From NCBI GenBank assembly GCA_948099385.1, contig CANUEZ040000028.1:3472001-3536000 (forward strand): a stretch of DNA of 64,000 nt, in the 5' to 3' direction. Shown in pieces: positions 34,917-47,200 of the stretch. Both the position numbers and the translations under genes were made by a program. Position 1 is the first letter of the stretch; every line of letters starts with the position of its first letter. The notes below the pieces were generated by a model, which ran no database searches, had not been told where the DNA came from, and was given only the letters and a program-made list of their open reading frames with translations. The DNA is from Fasciola hepatica. Taxonomy: Eukaryota > Platyhelminthes > Trematoda > Plagiorchiida > Fasciolidae.

Positions 34917-37804
34917 CTATTGACTCGGCTGGATGTCGGTGCTCCGCCAATAAACCTTCAGGGTCTGGTCCAATTTCCTCTTGAATAGTGTCTCGGTTTC
35001 CTCTTCCACCACTTCGGTCGGTAGAGCGTTCCAGAGATTGGTCACCCTCCTTGACAATCGATAGATGGCCGGTAAGCCGGTGGAATGCACCTTACGAGGC
35101 GTCAGAGTGTGTCCTCTGGTACGATCATTATTCCTGAGCGGGAATTCCGCCTGTAGTTCCTGGCCCAACTCACCGCGGATTATGCGCCTGGCATAGATGA
35201 GGTCGCCTCGAAGCCGTCGATAGGCAATGGGAAACAACTCGGTGACTTTTAGGCGTTCCTCATAGCTGAACACACGCAGTCCGGCCACGAGGCGTGTGGC
35301 AGCACGTTGCACCCGTTCCAGTTTGGCTACTTCCGCCGCCGTGCACGGGTAGACAGCCGGACCGCCATATTCCAAACGAAGACGTACATGTGAGACATAA
35401 AGCAGTCGGAAAGTGTCCCGGGGTAGAGGCCCAAATGAACGGCGGATGGGACCAAGTATCTTCCACGCTCAGGCGCACGCTCTCTCAGTGTGTGCTCTTG
35501 TCTTCAGATTGTTGGTGACAACAACTCCGAGGTCCTTTTCCTCCTGCGTGTGACCGAGTACGACACTCCCAAAGCAGTAGCCGGAAGTATCGTTGGGGCC
35601 ACCAATCCTCATGCTCGCGCACTTGTCCACGTTTATCGGTAGACCCCAGGTGGTCGACCAATTGACGAGGGCCTGCAGATCCTCCTGTAGTATCTCGCGA
35701 TCCTCTGCCGATCGAATGGTGCGCCAGATCTTGAGATCATCGGCGTAGATAAGGCATTGGGATCGAATGGTCTGTGGTAGGTCGTTTACAAACACTAGAA
35801 ACAACAGGGGTCCTAGCACGGAGCCTTGCGGCACGCCACTGCCAACTGGATACTACGCGGACTGGGACTGTGCAACTCTCACGGAAAATGTTCTCCCGAC
35901 CAAGAAATCCTCAATCCAATGAAGCATGGGCCGTGAGATGCCGATGGCCCAGAGTTTCAGCAACAGCCCCTTGTGAGGAACTTTGTCAAACGCCTTACTC
36001 AAGTCCATGAAGATGACGTCCGTGACATATCCCTCGGCCTTGGAGTTCGACCAACTTTCACGGGCGGTCAACAGGTTTGACAGACATGATCTGTTCCGCC
36101 GAAAACCGTGCTGCTCTGCGCATAGCAGTTGACAGCGCTCCAGATGTTCACGTACACGAACAGCCACCAGCCTTTCCATGACCTTTCCAGCTACGGAAGT
36201 GAGGCTAACTGGGCGGTAGTTGGCCGAGGTGAATTTTGTCCCACCCTTGTACAGCGGAACAACGACTGCTTTTTTCCACTCCTAAGGTAGACTTCCAGTG
36301 GCCAACGAAAAATTGAACAACCGCGTTAGTGGTGTAGTTAGCTGGTCCGCCAACTCCTTCAACATCAACGGATGCACGTCGTCCGGTCCCGGTGACTTAT
36401 GGGTTTTTATGGATTTGAGCATCTTATTCACTTCCGGCTCCTCAAAATCATACATAATGAACAGCGGCGAGCTATCCACCATCGAGAGTGGCGCACCTTA
36501 CTCTACACAATAAACTGACAGATAATGTTTGGCTAATGTCTCAGCCTTTTCGTCATCTGTTGCAACTATTTCGTCGCTGTTCATCAGCGCCGGGATACCC
36601 ACCTTCGCTCTGGTGCGGCACTTTAAGTATGCAAACAGGCGCTTGGGTGCTCACACCGCGTCGACCGCAAGGGCCTCCTCGAATGCCATCCGCTTTATCC
36701 GTTTTTGTTCGGTACACTGGTTACGAATCCTGCGATAGAGATCTTAACCCTCACCTTTGGATCGGAACCGCTGCCAGGCCCGATTTCGTCGTTTGAGCAG
36801 GCGTCTGAGCTCCAGATCAAACCACGGCGGTCCCTTAACCCGGGGTCTACGCCGGTTGAGGGGGCAGTAGGTATTCATAAGGTACAAGATACCGTCACGA
36901 ATAAACGCCCAAGATTCGTTCACATCGTGGTGGACATCTGAATCCGTGGGAAACCAGTTGACGTCTAACGCCGCTCTCCGGACATCTTCGAATGGAGTGC
37001 GCCAAACATTACGTCCGATGTGTGGTCTAGAGGATGGACAAGAACCAGTGCGCCAGTGAATTTCTAGCACCATATGGTCACTGCTTCCAAGTGGAGGGAG
37101 ATGTTCAACCTTATCGACGTCCGAGCTCCTGGGAGAAATCACCAGATCCAGAATGGAACCGTGACCGGATTGCCTCCGGGTCGATTCCTGAACATGCTGG
37201 TGTAGTGCCAGTTCTTGGACCGTTGTCAGTAATTCCCGAGAGAAAGGATCTGTCCCGGCTGCTGTCCTGCTTGATGTCCAATCAATATGCGGAGCATTGA
37301 AGTCGCCCAGGACGAGGCAGTGGCCGTTGCACGCCCATCTCCTCAATAAATTTATCATATCTGGAGGAGTGACCTCAGGTGTCCGATAGATGACTCCAAC
37401 TGTCCTAAAGCCCCCGGCGGTAAGCTTGACGCGGCAGCAGATAGCTTCACCGAGTCCTTGCGGGTCTGCGAATGCCTCTAACTGCGCGGTTGGGATGTCT
37501 GATCGTACGAACAATGCTACGCCTCCACCAGCTCTGATAGAGTTCCTACGACTCGGAATAGGGTGTAGCCAGGGAGGGACACCTCAGAGCCCAGAACATT
37601 GTTACTCAGCCACGTCTCCGTCAATGCTATCATAGTAGGTGAGCTGGATTGCAGCAGGTGTTCCAGGTCATCCCTCTTGTTCAGCAGACCGCGGACGTTA
37701 GACAACAGGATGATGACGCTGTCTCGGCCTGCTACCACATCCGTTTGTTCAGGGTGTCCTAGCTTGGGGGGACTGACAGGGACACTAGCGCCAGCGGCCT
37801 CCAC
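34917..37804 (-). pseudogene. CR1 LINE A ORF2 (endonuclease-RT), several frame breaks
   Basis: The pieces in minus-strand order are endonuclease start 37,804-37,517, endonuclease body 37,514-36,744, RT fingers 36,482-36,282, RT palm start 36,179-35,853, palm with IYADDLKIW 35,834-35,469, and the C-terminal domain ending WNALPTEVV…LFKRKLD 35,375-34,917. The active-site aspartates and the endonuclease GDFN motif remain. Each join needs a stop or a shift, so this copy cannot make the full enzyme. The breaks are few for about 960 codons, which suggests moderate age. Confidence 0.85.
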
Positions 37805-38940
37805 CGGAAGTGAGGGCGCCGTTTCTGCACCCGAAAATCCCGAATGATCAAGTCCCTTTCTCCTTGTTCCATTTGTTCACGTCGTTCAATCAAAGCATTT
37901 CTATACTTCTCACGATCCGCAGGGTCTAGATCTCGGTGAAGCCGCACTTGCTCGCCTTTTAGGCGGTGGGATCTTCCTAACACAGAAGTCGCGGATTCCT
38001 CAGAGTCCAGCACTACTTTCAGTGGACGGGGGCGTTCAGCGTCACTAGCTTTGCCAGTTCGGAATGCTGATTTTACCCGCAACTTTTCTGCGGTCTCCTC
38101 CTCCCCAGGGACAAAAAGTTTTGTTAGTATACTCCGGAGACTCGCAATACCGTGGTCCAGACGTGCCTGTGCCGTGGTCTCCTTTGTCTCAGGCAAGTTC
38201 ACTATTACGAAACACTGTTTCCTCGACGGTGGCGTTCTTCGTGGACGATCCGCAGTTGTTATCCAGGCCGGTCTACTTTCATCCGCGGTGGTGCTCTGTT
38301 GGCTGGGTTTTGTTCCTATAATACCGTCTTGTGCTTGCGTGGCCACATCAGTGCCAACTGGGTCCGCATTGTGGCAGGCAGACTTAGGTAGCTTTTGGCG
38401 TTGGCGGCGCTTTGTTCCGGTTGGCTCAGTGACCGATGTTGAAGCCACCTCTGCATACGTAGCACAGCCGGGAATAGATACCTCGGCGGAATTTTCCCCT
38501 TCTGACGGCAATGATGACGGTGAGAATGATGTTGGCGAAGAAAAAGACGATGACGACGCCGCTGATTCTGCTGCTATTGATGGCGATGAACTGATTGACG
38601 GTGCTAATGATGATGACGACGACGAAGTTGATGACGCTGCTGTATCTGTGACAGGAAGAGCCATTTCCGCCGACTGCTTTGCGGGCCATACAGGTGTTGA
38701 TAGCTCGGTGCATTTGATGCACAGCACCTTGAACAACTTTGCACGGCATTTGTCCAGGGCTTCGTAAATGTCAATACTTATTTCAGAACACTCAAGATGG
38801 ACCCAACCATCACAACCACCACACTGAAGAGATTTGTCGCGTGAGCGAACAACTTTCGAACAAACAAGGCACTTAGATGCAATATTTTTGACTCTTTTTG
38901 GAGGTACTGTGGGCAAATTATAGTCCACAGAATGACACAA
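37759..38940 (-). CDS. CR1 LINE ORF1 protein with PHD-like zinc finger (393 aa, intact)
   Basis: The first ~65 residues contain paired cysteines and a histidine in PHD order: CLVCSKVV, LQCGGCDGWVHLECS and LCIKC. PHD fingers are known in CR1 ORF1 proteins. A long low-complexity Ser/Ala-rich stretch follows (about residues 95-150). The C-terminal third has FVIVNLPET, RPRPLKVVL, ASDAE and RDLDPADREKYR, an RNA-binding-type ORF1 domain. The frame is open from ATG to stop, and its end overlaps the start of ORF2. It is expected to coat LINE RNA; that role is family inference. Confidence 0.8.
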   Translation of the reverse strand: MCHSVDYNLPTVPPKRVKNIASKCLVCSKVVRSRDKSLQCGGCDGWVHLECSEISIDIYEALDKCRAKLFKVLCIKCTELSTPVWPAKQSAEMALPVTDTAASSTSSSSSSLAPSISSSPSIAAESAASSSSFSSPTSFSPSSLPSEGENSAEVSIPGCATYAEVASTSVTEPTGTKRRQRQKLPKSACHNADPVGTDVATQAQDGIIGTKPSQQSTTADESRPAWITTADRPRRTPPSRKQCFVIVNLPETKETTAQARLDHGIASLRSILTKLFVPGEEETAEKLRVKSAFRTGKASDAERPRPLKVVLDSEESATSVLGRSHRLKGEQVRLHRDLDPADREKYRNALIERREQMEQGERDLIIRDFRVQKRRPHFRWRPLALVSLSVPPS

Positions 38941-38990
38941 CCACAGAAAATATAATTCTACGTATCACGTCGGAAGACTTGCCGGCGTAG

Positions 38991-39308
38991 CGCAGTCAGT
39001 CCAGTTCCGTGGGGGTTCAGTTCAGTTCAGTTCAGTTTGCAGAGGACAGATAATGACAACGGCCAATCGAGCGTCCAGAATTCCTTCGATGGTATGCACA
39101 CCAGTTATGCACCCACCACTGCCGAGTGTATTTCGTCGAATCCCCGCTAAAAATGAGAGGGAAACGGAAAACCTCATCGCACATCAACAGCGAGAGACAT
39201 TATGCATCGTGAGCGTTCACTGAGACAGTATGCAATGAGGGAAAAAGTCTATTAAAACATACTCCAGAAGGATCACAGTGCTACCCGTCATCCATCTAGT
39301 TGATATAC
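38991..39308. other. LINE flank with short (gttca)n run
   Basis: Contains about five copies of the pentamer gttca at 39,017-39,041, just outside the 5' end of CR1 LINE A. A tRNA A-box-like sequence (gtagcgcagtcag) lies at about 38,985. No coding sequence is recognised. Confidence 0.4.
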
Positions 39309-40625
39309 TCAAGGCTCACTACAATGAAAGATCTCGTACCACTTGCGACCTAGGGCACCTTTGGAGGATTTGACTGTCTGCAGATCTACCATTCCACCAG
39401 GCGGACCTTTCCAACTGTTCGCAACCCTGTTGCTGAAGAAGTGCGATCTAGCCATCAACCTAGATCGGGCTTTTATCAACTTCTTTTCATGTCCCCTTGT
39501 TCTGGAATCTACGGCCACTTGGAATAGACTATCTGGTCTAAGGCCAGAAAAGCCCTTCAATACATTGAACGTTTCTATGAGATCCCCTCGACGTCTCCTC
39601 CTTTCCAACGAGAAGAGATTCAGGTCACAGACTCTCTGCTCGTAAGTCTTACCCCTCTGCCCTTCAACCATTCGTGTGGCGAGCCGTCGGACTTTCTCTA
39701 GGCAGGCGGTGTCCTTTTGTAGAAGGGTGACCAAGCCTGCACGCTACCTTCTAAATGAGGTCGTACTATAGCCATGTAAATAGGTACGAATACCTCTGGC
39801 TTCCGGTAAGAAAAAGCTGATCGCAGTCTAAAGAGCTCCCCAAGAGCCTTATGCGCAGCAGCGTTGCACTGCTCTGACCATTTGAAGTTACTGTTCATGA
39901 TGACCCCCAGGTCTTTAACCCTACTGACTGCCTCTACGGTGAACAGCCCTTGATCATGAGCGACAGTTAGGCTATCTGTTGCCCCTGACAACAAATGGCT
40001 TTGAGAATTCAGAGGTAAGTCCCATTTGTATGCCCAGTTCAGGACGGTACCTATTTTCCCGCCCAAGCCCGCCCTACCTTTAGATCCAACAATCTTCACA
40101 TCATCCGCAAAAATAGAGCTGGGCGATTGAAGAGTGGATGCTAGGTCATTAATAAATAACAAGAATAGGACCGGGCCTAGGAATGACCCCTGAGGTACAC
40201 CACTGGTGACGTTCACTAAACTGGAGCACCTGTCCCTCACTTTGACGTAAAACGTCCTGTGGGAGAGGAAGTCCTCCAGCCACCTAAATACTGGCTCACC
40301 TTTGCCGAACTTCTCCAAATTGCATAGCAAAAGACGATGATTAACGGAGTCGAACGCCCTGCTAAAGTCGAGGTAGAATACCTCAACTTCCTTGCCTTCG
40401 TCCAGTCGTCGAGTTACTTCATCTAAGAAGCACAGGAGATTGGTCAGGCAAGATCTAGTTTTCATGAATCCATGCTGCGCCGGACTTAGCATGGAGTGCT
40501 GCAGTAAGTGCTGGCAGATATGGGCACGGATGATCTTCTCGAGGACTCTACACAGAATGCTAGTTAGGCTTACCGGCCTGTAGTTCTGCACATCTGGTTG
40601 CTCATGATCGACCTGAAAAATACAA
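39309..40625 (-). mobile_element. CR1-type LINE B, 5' truncated
   Basis: Frame 40,591-39,698 holds the RT from QNYRPVSLTSILCRVLEKI through YLDFSRAFDSVNH, TSGVPQGSFLGPVLFLLFIN, FADDVKI and KDLGVIMNSNFKW. A shifted frame, 39,734-39,309, holds the C-terminus (LEKVRRLATRMVEG…RRRRGDLIETF…NRVANSWKGPP). There is no endonuclease, so it is truncated at about 40,625 in the usual LINE manner. It is a different subfamily from LINE A, judging by residue differences throughout. Confidence 0.85.
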
Positions 40626-41030
40626 ATACGCTGAAAACTTCATGTGCACTAAGGCTCAGTGAGTGTATCACAAAGATCGTACACCAAATATAATGGAACA
40701 CCAGCATCGCTGCCAACAACCTGCAAACTATGATTGGTCGCTCTAGCTGCCCACTGATTTCCAGGGTCAATTAACTCCAACCCAGCGGAACACAATGTAA
40801 TAGCTTGAAGTCTTGAAGTACTACATGGGTTCGAGGCTTTAAGCCCAATTGTCCCGGTTCTTTAGGAAACCTTTGATCTTCTGTCGGGTTCACCGGGCTG
40901 AAACGAGAGTAAAAAGAAGCGGGGGGGGGGGTGGGCTTGGCTGGGTTTGCAGCGAAAACAAAATACACAACATCATGCAGTGTCACACTCTAGACAGTGC
41001 CTTAAGCTGAGTGGGGGTGCGGCATTCATG
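40626..41030. other. No recognisable gene; poly(G) run
   Basis: An 11-12 base G run lies at about 40,921-40,931. Otherwise there are only short frames without motifs. Confidence 0.4.
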
Positions 41031-42124
41031 AACATATATGCAGTAAACGTCATCTATTCCGTTTTTTGACAAGGAAATATTGGGATAGACCCAGGTAGAG
41101 GTCTAGCTTTTTCTTGGAGGTAGTTCTGTTCTGCGAGAGAAAAATATCTTCAGGAAGTGCATTCCACAGAGTAATAACCCTATAGCTAAAGAAGTTAGTC
41201 TTTAGTGAAGTGCGTGGCCTCGGTTTGAAAACCCTTCTGCTGTGATCACGGAGAGAAGAGGCTGGACAGACGGAGAGGAAGCAATCGCTTTAGCCTGTTT
41301 CAAAAAGGTGGAACATCAAAAACAGATCACCTCTTGCGCGTCTTACGTCAAGGGGATAGAGGTTGAGGAGTGAGAGGCGGGCGGGATAAGGTAGATGGGA
41401 TAGACCCCTTACTGCTTTGGTGGAGGCCCGCTGAACTCTTTCTAGGATCTCACGGTCTCGGACAAGACCAGTGTGCACTATCTGACTACCGTACTCCAGC
41501 AGAGGTCGGATATACGTGCCGAAAATTATGGGGAAATCCTTAGATATTCGCGGGAAGGACCTTCGAATCATATTTAGGACTCGAAAGGTGGACTTGCTCG
41601 CAACTTGGTGATAATGGGAGAGCGACAAGTTACAATCTAACCAGAAACCGAGCACCTTGTGTCGGTCAACCCTTGTCAGTGTGGTTGCTCCATTATTGGA
41701 AAACGTGTGACCAGTCTCTCTGCCGAAAGACGTGCTCACGCATTTGTCATCATTAACTGGGAGGTTCCAATCCTCGGACCAGAGTTTTGTTTCACAAACT
41801 GCAACTTGCAGGTCTTCAACGCTTGAACTCCAGAGGGTTACATCATCTGCGTACATGGCAACGTTCGCAGGAAGGGCTGTCGGTAGATCGTTTATATAGA
41901 TCAAGAAAAGAAGAGGACCTAAGACCGACCATTGGGGGACCCCAGTTGTTACTGGGGAGGGTTGGGACAAAACATTCCCGACTTTAACCACAAAGGTGCG
42001 GTCGGTAAGGAAGCTACGTAGGAGGGCCAACATGGAGCCTGTGATCCCGTATGTTTGCATCTTACAAAGAAGAGGGGAATGGGAGACCTTATCGAAGGCC
42101 TTAGCAAAATGGATGAATACAGCG
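41031..42124 (-). mobile_element. CR1-type LINE C, 3' part (split by BEL element A)
   Basis: Frame 42,060-41,290 has the RT thumb and palm: TGVPQWSVLGPLLFLIYIND, YADDVTLW, KVLGFWLDCNLSLSHY and the C-terminal LERVQRASTKAVRGL. A broken continuation to about 41,040 ends in …LWNALPE… and KKLDLYL, the usual CR1 C-terminus. The W in VPQWSVL replaces the usual G. Its 5' part continues on the far side of the BEL insertion. Confidence 0.85.
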
Positions 42125-42503
42125 TGTAACAGCCGGTCGTGGAAAATCCCCCTTTTTCCCTCGCGATTCGGTGTTTTTTCCCAACATCACCCATTTCCAT
42201 ACACTATTGACTTGTCTTTACGAACTGGTTGTTTTTCTGGACCAATTGTTGTTTGTTCGCGCCCAGAGCGCTATTTTGGCACATCCTTGTTCAGGACCTG
42301 CGTGACGCACGTGCTGTCTGCTCACACGCTGCTATTCGGTTTCTCGTTGTTGAGTCTTTGTGATCGTATTATTGAGGTTTGTATATTGTTTATGTCATTG
42401 TTTATTTTAATAATCTAGTATCGTAGAATTATCACGGATAATCGCCTTCTGATTTCGGGATCCGTTGCGAATTTGGCTACGCATTGCTCAAACGTTCGTA
42501 ACA
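42125..42503 (+). repeat. 5' LTR of BEL element A
   Basis: 379 bp, starting TGTAACAGCC and ending CGTTCGTAACA. It should contain promoter, R and U5; I cannot place a TATA box or R boundary with confidence. It matches 48,439-48,817. Confidence 0.93.
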
Positions 42504-42545
42504 ATACTCAATAGATCTATTTGGAACGAGGAAAAATCACGCAAA

Positions 42546-44267
42546 ATGCCAAGAAAAGGATCAAAAGCAGTCGAATCCAGACAGGAAGTAATACGGCAAG
42601 TCTCTGGGGAGGTTTCGGGTACATACGATTCTTTAGTTAATGCTAGATCGCCTAGTCCTGTCAGTGCTAGCTCATGTGTTATTGAAAGCAATATTGATCG
42701 TAAGGATGTCGATTTATATAAGCTGAGAATACTAGAACTAGAGCAACAGTTACTTTCGGCTAGACTACAGGCGCATGAAGCAGAGAAGTGTACACAGAAA
42801 CAGCGAGAGCATGAGACCAGTGACTTCGACACTTCCGATAGGTTAGAGTGCAATAAGGTAGGGAACCCCACGCCGGTCGCCGACTACAAACCACCATCGA
42901 TCGATCTGCCTAGAGTGGAGTTAACGGTTTTCGACGGGCGAGCTGAGCAATACTGCAAGTTTGTCAAACAGTTCGAGACGTTCGTTGAAAACAAGGTAAA
43001 CGACCCTGGGCAAAGGCTTCTTTACCTTACTCACTACTGCCGAGGCCGAGCGCGAGAAGCTATCGACGGGTGCACCATGCTCGATCCAGAACAAAGCTAC
43101 ACAAGGGCAAGAAAGATTCTGAGGGACTTGTTTGGCCAACCTTTCAAAGTAGCCCGTAACCTAATAGAGGGCGTGATGGCAGAGGCAAAGAGAACCAAGG
43201 GCGACGTCTACACCATGGCCGACCTGGTGATCAAGATGCAGAACTGCTCAATAGCCCTCGACCATTTAGGTTACAGGGCTGACCTAGACGCCATGCACAC
43301 TTTGGAAGGCATAGTCCGTCACCACTCTCCCGAACTACAGGGTCGGTGGGCGGAAGAAGCTGAACGGATAAGCCGAGGCGACAGAGAAGCCAACTTCGAA
43401 GACCTGACTGAATACTTAGACAGGCAAACGAAGATAGCTGACAGCAGATTCGGCCGACTCATCCGGGACAGCAACCGAGCAAACAAGCCCGGTACTAGCC
43501 AAGCCCAAACCCCTGTACGGGAATATCCAAAGTACCAGCCTTGGACCAACACACACGTCATTTCACGAGATGCTACGGCGAAACCAAATTGCAGATCCTG
43601 TGGTACTAGCCATGGCCTACCAGAATGCCCCAAGTTCGGCAACGCCACAATAGACGAACGGTGGGGAATGGCGAGGATGGCAGGAGCATGTTTCATCTGT
43701 CTCAACACCACGCACCGGGCAGCAGCCTGTAGAACAAGGAATCGATGTGGTTACGAGGGCTGCACGGGCAGACACCATCGGCTGCTGCATCAGGCGAGAA
43801 TAACCATATCCGAGGCGATTGCCAAGCCCAGCGTGATTTGTTCAACTTCACAATCTGCCAGTAAACCGGTACGTTTAGGCGTAGTGGCCGTGGGAGTAGT
43901 GACTCCGACTGGGATAGTCAAGGCGTTGGCTTTCGTTGATAGTGGATCCGACACCACTTTAGTGAAAGAGCGGTTTGCCGACAAACACCAACTGGCTAAA
44001 GGTGCGACGTCGTTAGCAGTGAGCACGGTGGGCGGAACACAGGTAATGACTGCCGGTAGATTAAGGCTGCAACTCATCTCTCTAGACACTAACGAGGAAA
44101 TTGAACCAACGGAGGCATTCACGTTAGCGGATCTCCCCATGCGAGCACCAAGGTCGGTGAACGCAATCTTGACTCGGTGGCCCCACCTGCAGGATGTAAC
44201 CGTCGTAGACTGGGAAGATGATGAGGTGGATCTCCTCATCGGATGCGACGTGCCAGAGGCGCATTGA
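42546..44267 (+). CDS. BEL/Pao Gag-protease frame (573 aa, ends at an in-frame TGA)
   Basis: I chose the ATG at 42,546 (MPRKGSK) because earlier in-frame sequence lies in the LTR and has no ATG. Residues ~60-95 form a coiled coil (LELEQQLLSARLQAHEAEK). A DUF1759-type BEL Gag domain follows (ELTVFDGRAEQYCKFVKQFE). Then come cysteine/histidine knuckles (CRSCGTSH…CFICLNTTHRAAAC…CGYEGCTGRHH) and an aspartic protease with FVDSGSDTTLV, where DSG is the active-site triad. The frame ends in LLIGCDVPEAH and TGA, just where related elements continue into Pol, usually with tryptophan at that place. Element B keeps the C-terminal 199 residues of this frame unchanged. Confidence 0.85.
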   Translation: MPRKGSKAVESRQEVIRQVSGEVSGTYDSLVNARSPSPVSASSCVIESNIDRKDVDLYKLRILELEQQLLSARLQAHEAEKCTQKQREHETSDFDTSDRLECNKVGNPTPVADYKPPSIDLPRVELTVFDGRAEQYCKFVKQFETFVENKVNDPGQRLLYLTHYCRGRAREAIDGCTMLDPEQSYTRARKILRDLFGQPFKVARNLIEGVMAEAKRTKGDVYTMADLVIKMQNCSIALDHLGYRADLDAMHTLEGIVRHHSPELQGRWAEEAERISRGDREANFEDLTEYLDRQTKIADSRFGRLIRDSNRANKPGTSQAQTPVREYPKYQPWTNTHVISRDATAKPNCRSCGTSHGLPECPKFGNATIDERWGMARMAGACFICLNTTHRAAACRTRNRCGYEGCTGRHHRLLHQARITISEAIAKPSVICSTSQSASKPVRLGVVAVGVVTPTGIVKALAFVDSGSDTTLVKERFADKHQLAKGATSLAVSTVGGTQVMTAGRLRLQLISLDTNEEIEPTEAFTLADLPMRAPRSVNAILTRWPHLQDVTVVDWEDDEVDLLIGCDVPEAH

Positions 44268-47200
44268 GTGCTTGACCAAAGAGTGGGCGACCGCCAGGCA
44301 CCTTATGCCGTACGCACGGCTCTGGGATGGATGTTATACGGTCCAGTAGGGGTACGCGGTTCCGTGAATTACTTATCCGCCGAAACGGACCGCATAGAGT
44401 ATCATCTGCAACGGCTGTATGAAAAGGAGTTTCATGACATTGGAGACGAAAGACCGACGTTGTCTCAAGAGGATCACTTCGCTCTACAAACGGTGCGGCA
44501 AGGCTCTAGAGGCCTCAAAAAACAGTTCGAGGTTCCCCTCCCATGGCGCACACCGGTCGACCCGTGGACTGACAACAGAAATTATGTTCTCCAACGATTA
44601 CTACGACTAAAAGAACGCTTCATTCGAGACCAGAATCTGTGGGAACGATACGCGGATTTGATGAAGCGAAACGAGGCCCTCGGTTACGTTGAAAAGGTGC
44701 CTGTCAACACCGACAGCAAAAGGGTATCTGGTATCTGCCTCACCATCCGGTTATCAACCCCAAGAAACCCAATAAACTGCGGGTGGTTTTCGACTGTGCG
44801 GCCAAGTTCCAGGGCAAGTCGTTAAACGATCGCCTACTACAGGGGCCTGACTGGACCACACCACTGATCGATGTTCTGTGCCGTTTCAGAGTGGGTAAAG
44901 TGGATTTGTCTGCTGACATTAGGGAAATGTTCCATCAGGTGAAGATTCCGGTAGGAGAACGAGATGCTTTGCGTTTCCTGTGGTGGGAAGGGAGCGACCG
45001 GGACAACGCAGTGGTGAATTATAGGATGACCGTCCACCCCTTCGGAGCCATATCGTCACCATTTTGTGCAAACTACGCCCTCCGAGAATCAGCGAACAAA
45101 CATGGCGATCTAGTACATCGGACGGTGGTAGAAAGCGTCAGCAGGAACTTCTACGTCGACGACTACCTTGGGTCATTCGATGATGTGGAATCAGCTCTAG
45201 AGCAGTTCAGGGGTCTGACGAGATTGCTGGAAGAGGGCGGCTTCCATCTAACTAAATGGATGTCGAACGCTTCGGAAGTGCTGAAGGTCATCCCGTATCA
45301 CGAAAAGGCCGAAAGGGTAAGAGATTTGGACGGCTCTCCACTTCCTATCGAGCGCACTTTAGGGATACAATGGGACGCGGAAACGGACGATTTTGTTTTC
45401 GAACTGAACGTTCCCGAGCTGCCAATAACCCGTCGTGGCATACTATCTGCCGTCTCAAGTTTGTTCGACCCGCTCGGTTTCGTCTCACCATGGCTGCTAC
45501 CCGGAAAGATCTTGCTGCAGCGGCTGTGCCGTAAGAAAGTTGATTGGGACCAGGCACTGGACCGAGGGGACCGGCTGGACTGGGAAGAATTTCTGAACAC
45601 CTTGAAGAAATTAGGGGACATAAGAATCCCACGATGTTTGACCCCTGGCCATACGACACGGACTGGAGAACTACATGCCTTTTCCGATGCATCCGAAGTC
45701 GGTTATGGAGCTGTGGTGTACGGACGATGGTGCGCAGGAGATGGACAATATACCACGAGGATCCTGTTTGCCAAAGCCCGCGTTGCCCCACTGAAGTCGG
45801 TCTCAATCCCACGCCTTGAACTCAGCGCAGCCGTGTTGGCAGTCAGGGTGGTGCAAGCTGTGAAGAGATGTTTCGATCTCTACATTTGGTCGGTGAGCTT
45901 CTGGACGGATTCAACGATAGTACTTTACTACATTACCAACGTACGGAGCCGGTTTAGTACTTTCGTTGCTAACCGGCTCACGATTATCCACGATGAATCA
46001 GCCACGCACCAGTGGAGTCATGTCAGGTCTGGCGATAATCCGGCCGACCTGTGCTCCCGAGGTGCGAACAACTTCAGGCAACTGGACACGTGGACGAGAG
46101 GGCCAAACTTCCTGCAATTGCCCAAACAGGACTGGCCCGTGTTCGAATTAAAACCCCCTACGGAATTGGAACTGGAGATCAAAGGCGTAGTGATAGCAAC
46201 CAACGTCGTCGAAGCGTCGTCCATTCTATCGCGACTGGCCAGGTTTTCTTCCTGGATGAAGACGCTTCGTTCGCTAGTTTGGTTAACCAGGTTCAAGAGA
46301 AATTTACTAGTCATGAGAGGGCTACGGTCCTCAGGTCGGATACCGGTCGGCCCGATAGGTCCCGATGAGCTACAAGCGGCAGAGTACGATATTTTCAGAA
46401 TGATACAACGCGAGGCTTTCGCCCAAGAACTCAAGAGGGCGGAAGAAGTGGGGCCGACCAATGAAGACATGCCATCTCCAAGAGGCGGGCTGAAGCGTTT
46501 AAACCCCAAAATCATCAACGGACTGCTGCGGGTGGATGGTAGGCTGACCAACGCCCACCTGAACTTCGACACAAAGTATCCTATACTGCTGCCTGCGAGA
46601 CAACCTGTAGTAGAGCTAATGATTCAACACGTCCACGCCATGGAGGGACATGCCGGGGAAAGTCACGTGACGAGCGTCATCCGAAAGCGTCTTTTGTTGT
46701 GGAGAGGACGAGAGACTGTAAAACGCGTAATCCGACGGTGTGTGCAATGCAGGAGACGCAATGCCACAGCAGGCAAACAACTCACGGCCCCACTACCAGA
46801 ATGCAGGGTGACTACGGGCTGGTGGCCGTTCAGTGACACCGGGTTGGACTATTTCTGGCCCTTGTGGATCGAGTGCAGGAAAAGATTAGAAAAGCGATAC
46901 GGATGTATCATGACGTGCATGAAATCACGTGCGGTACACCTAGAAGTCGCACATTCGATGACGACCGATTCGTTTCTACGGGCCTTGCAAAGATTTATCA
47001 ACCGAAGAGGCGTACCGGCCGATATATACTCAGATAATGGATCGAACTCTGTGGGCGCTCAACGGGAATTGCAGCGTTGGCACAAGAACATAAACAGGGA
47101 CGAACTGCAAAATCGAACCGTGGCCTACGGCATACGATGGCATTTCAACCCCCACAGGCCAGTCACCGAGGCGGCATATGGGAACGCATGATCCGGTCCG

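Noticed and set aside
38051..38767. 238-residue plus-strand frame rich in Asp
   Set aside because: It is the antisense shadow of the Ser/Ala-rich part of the CR1 ORF1 on the minus strand.
42465..42545. Extension of the BEL gag frame upstream of the ATG at 42,546
   Set aside because: The frame there starts with TTG inside the 5' LTR; the first ATG after the LTR is the better start.
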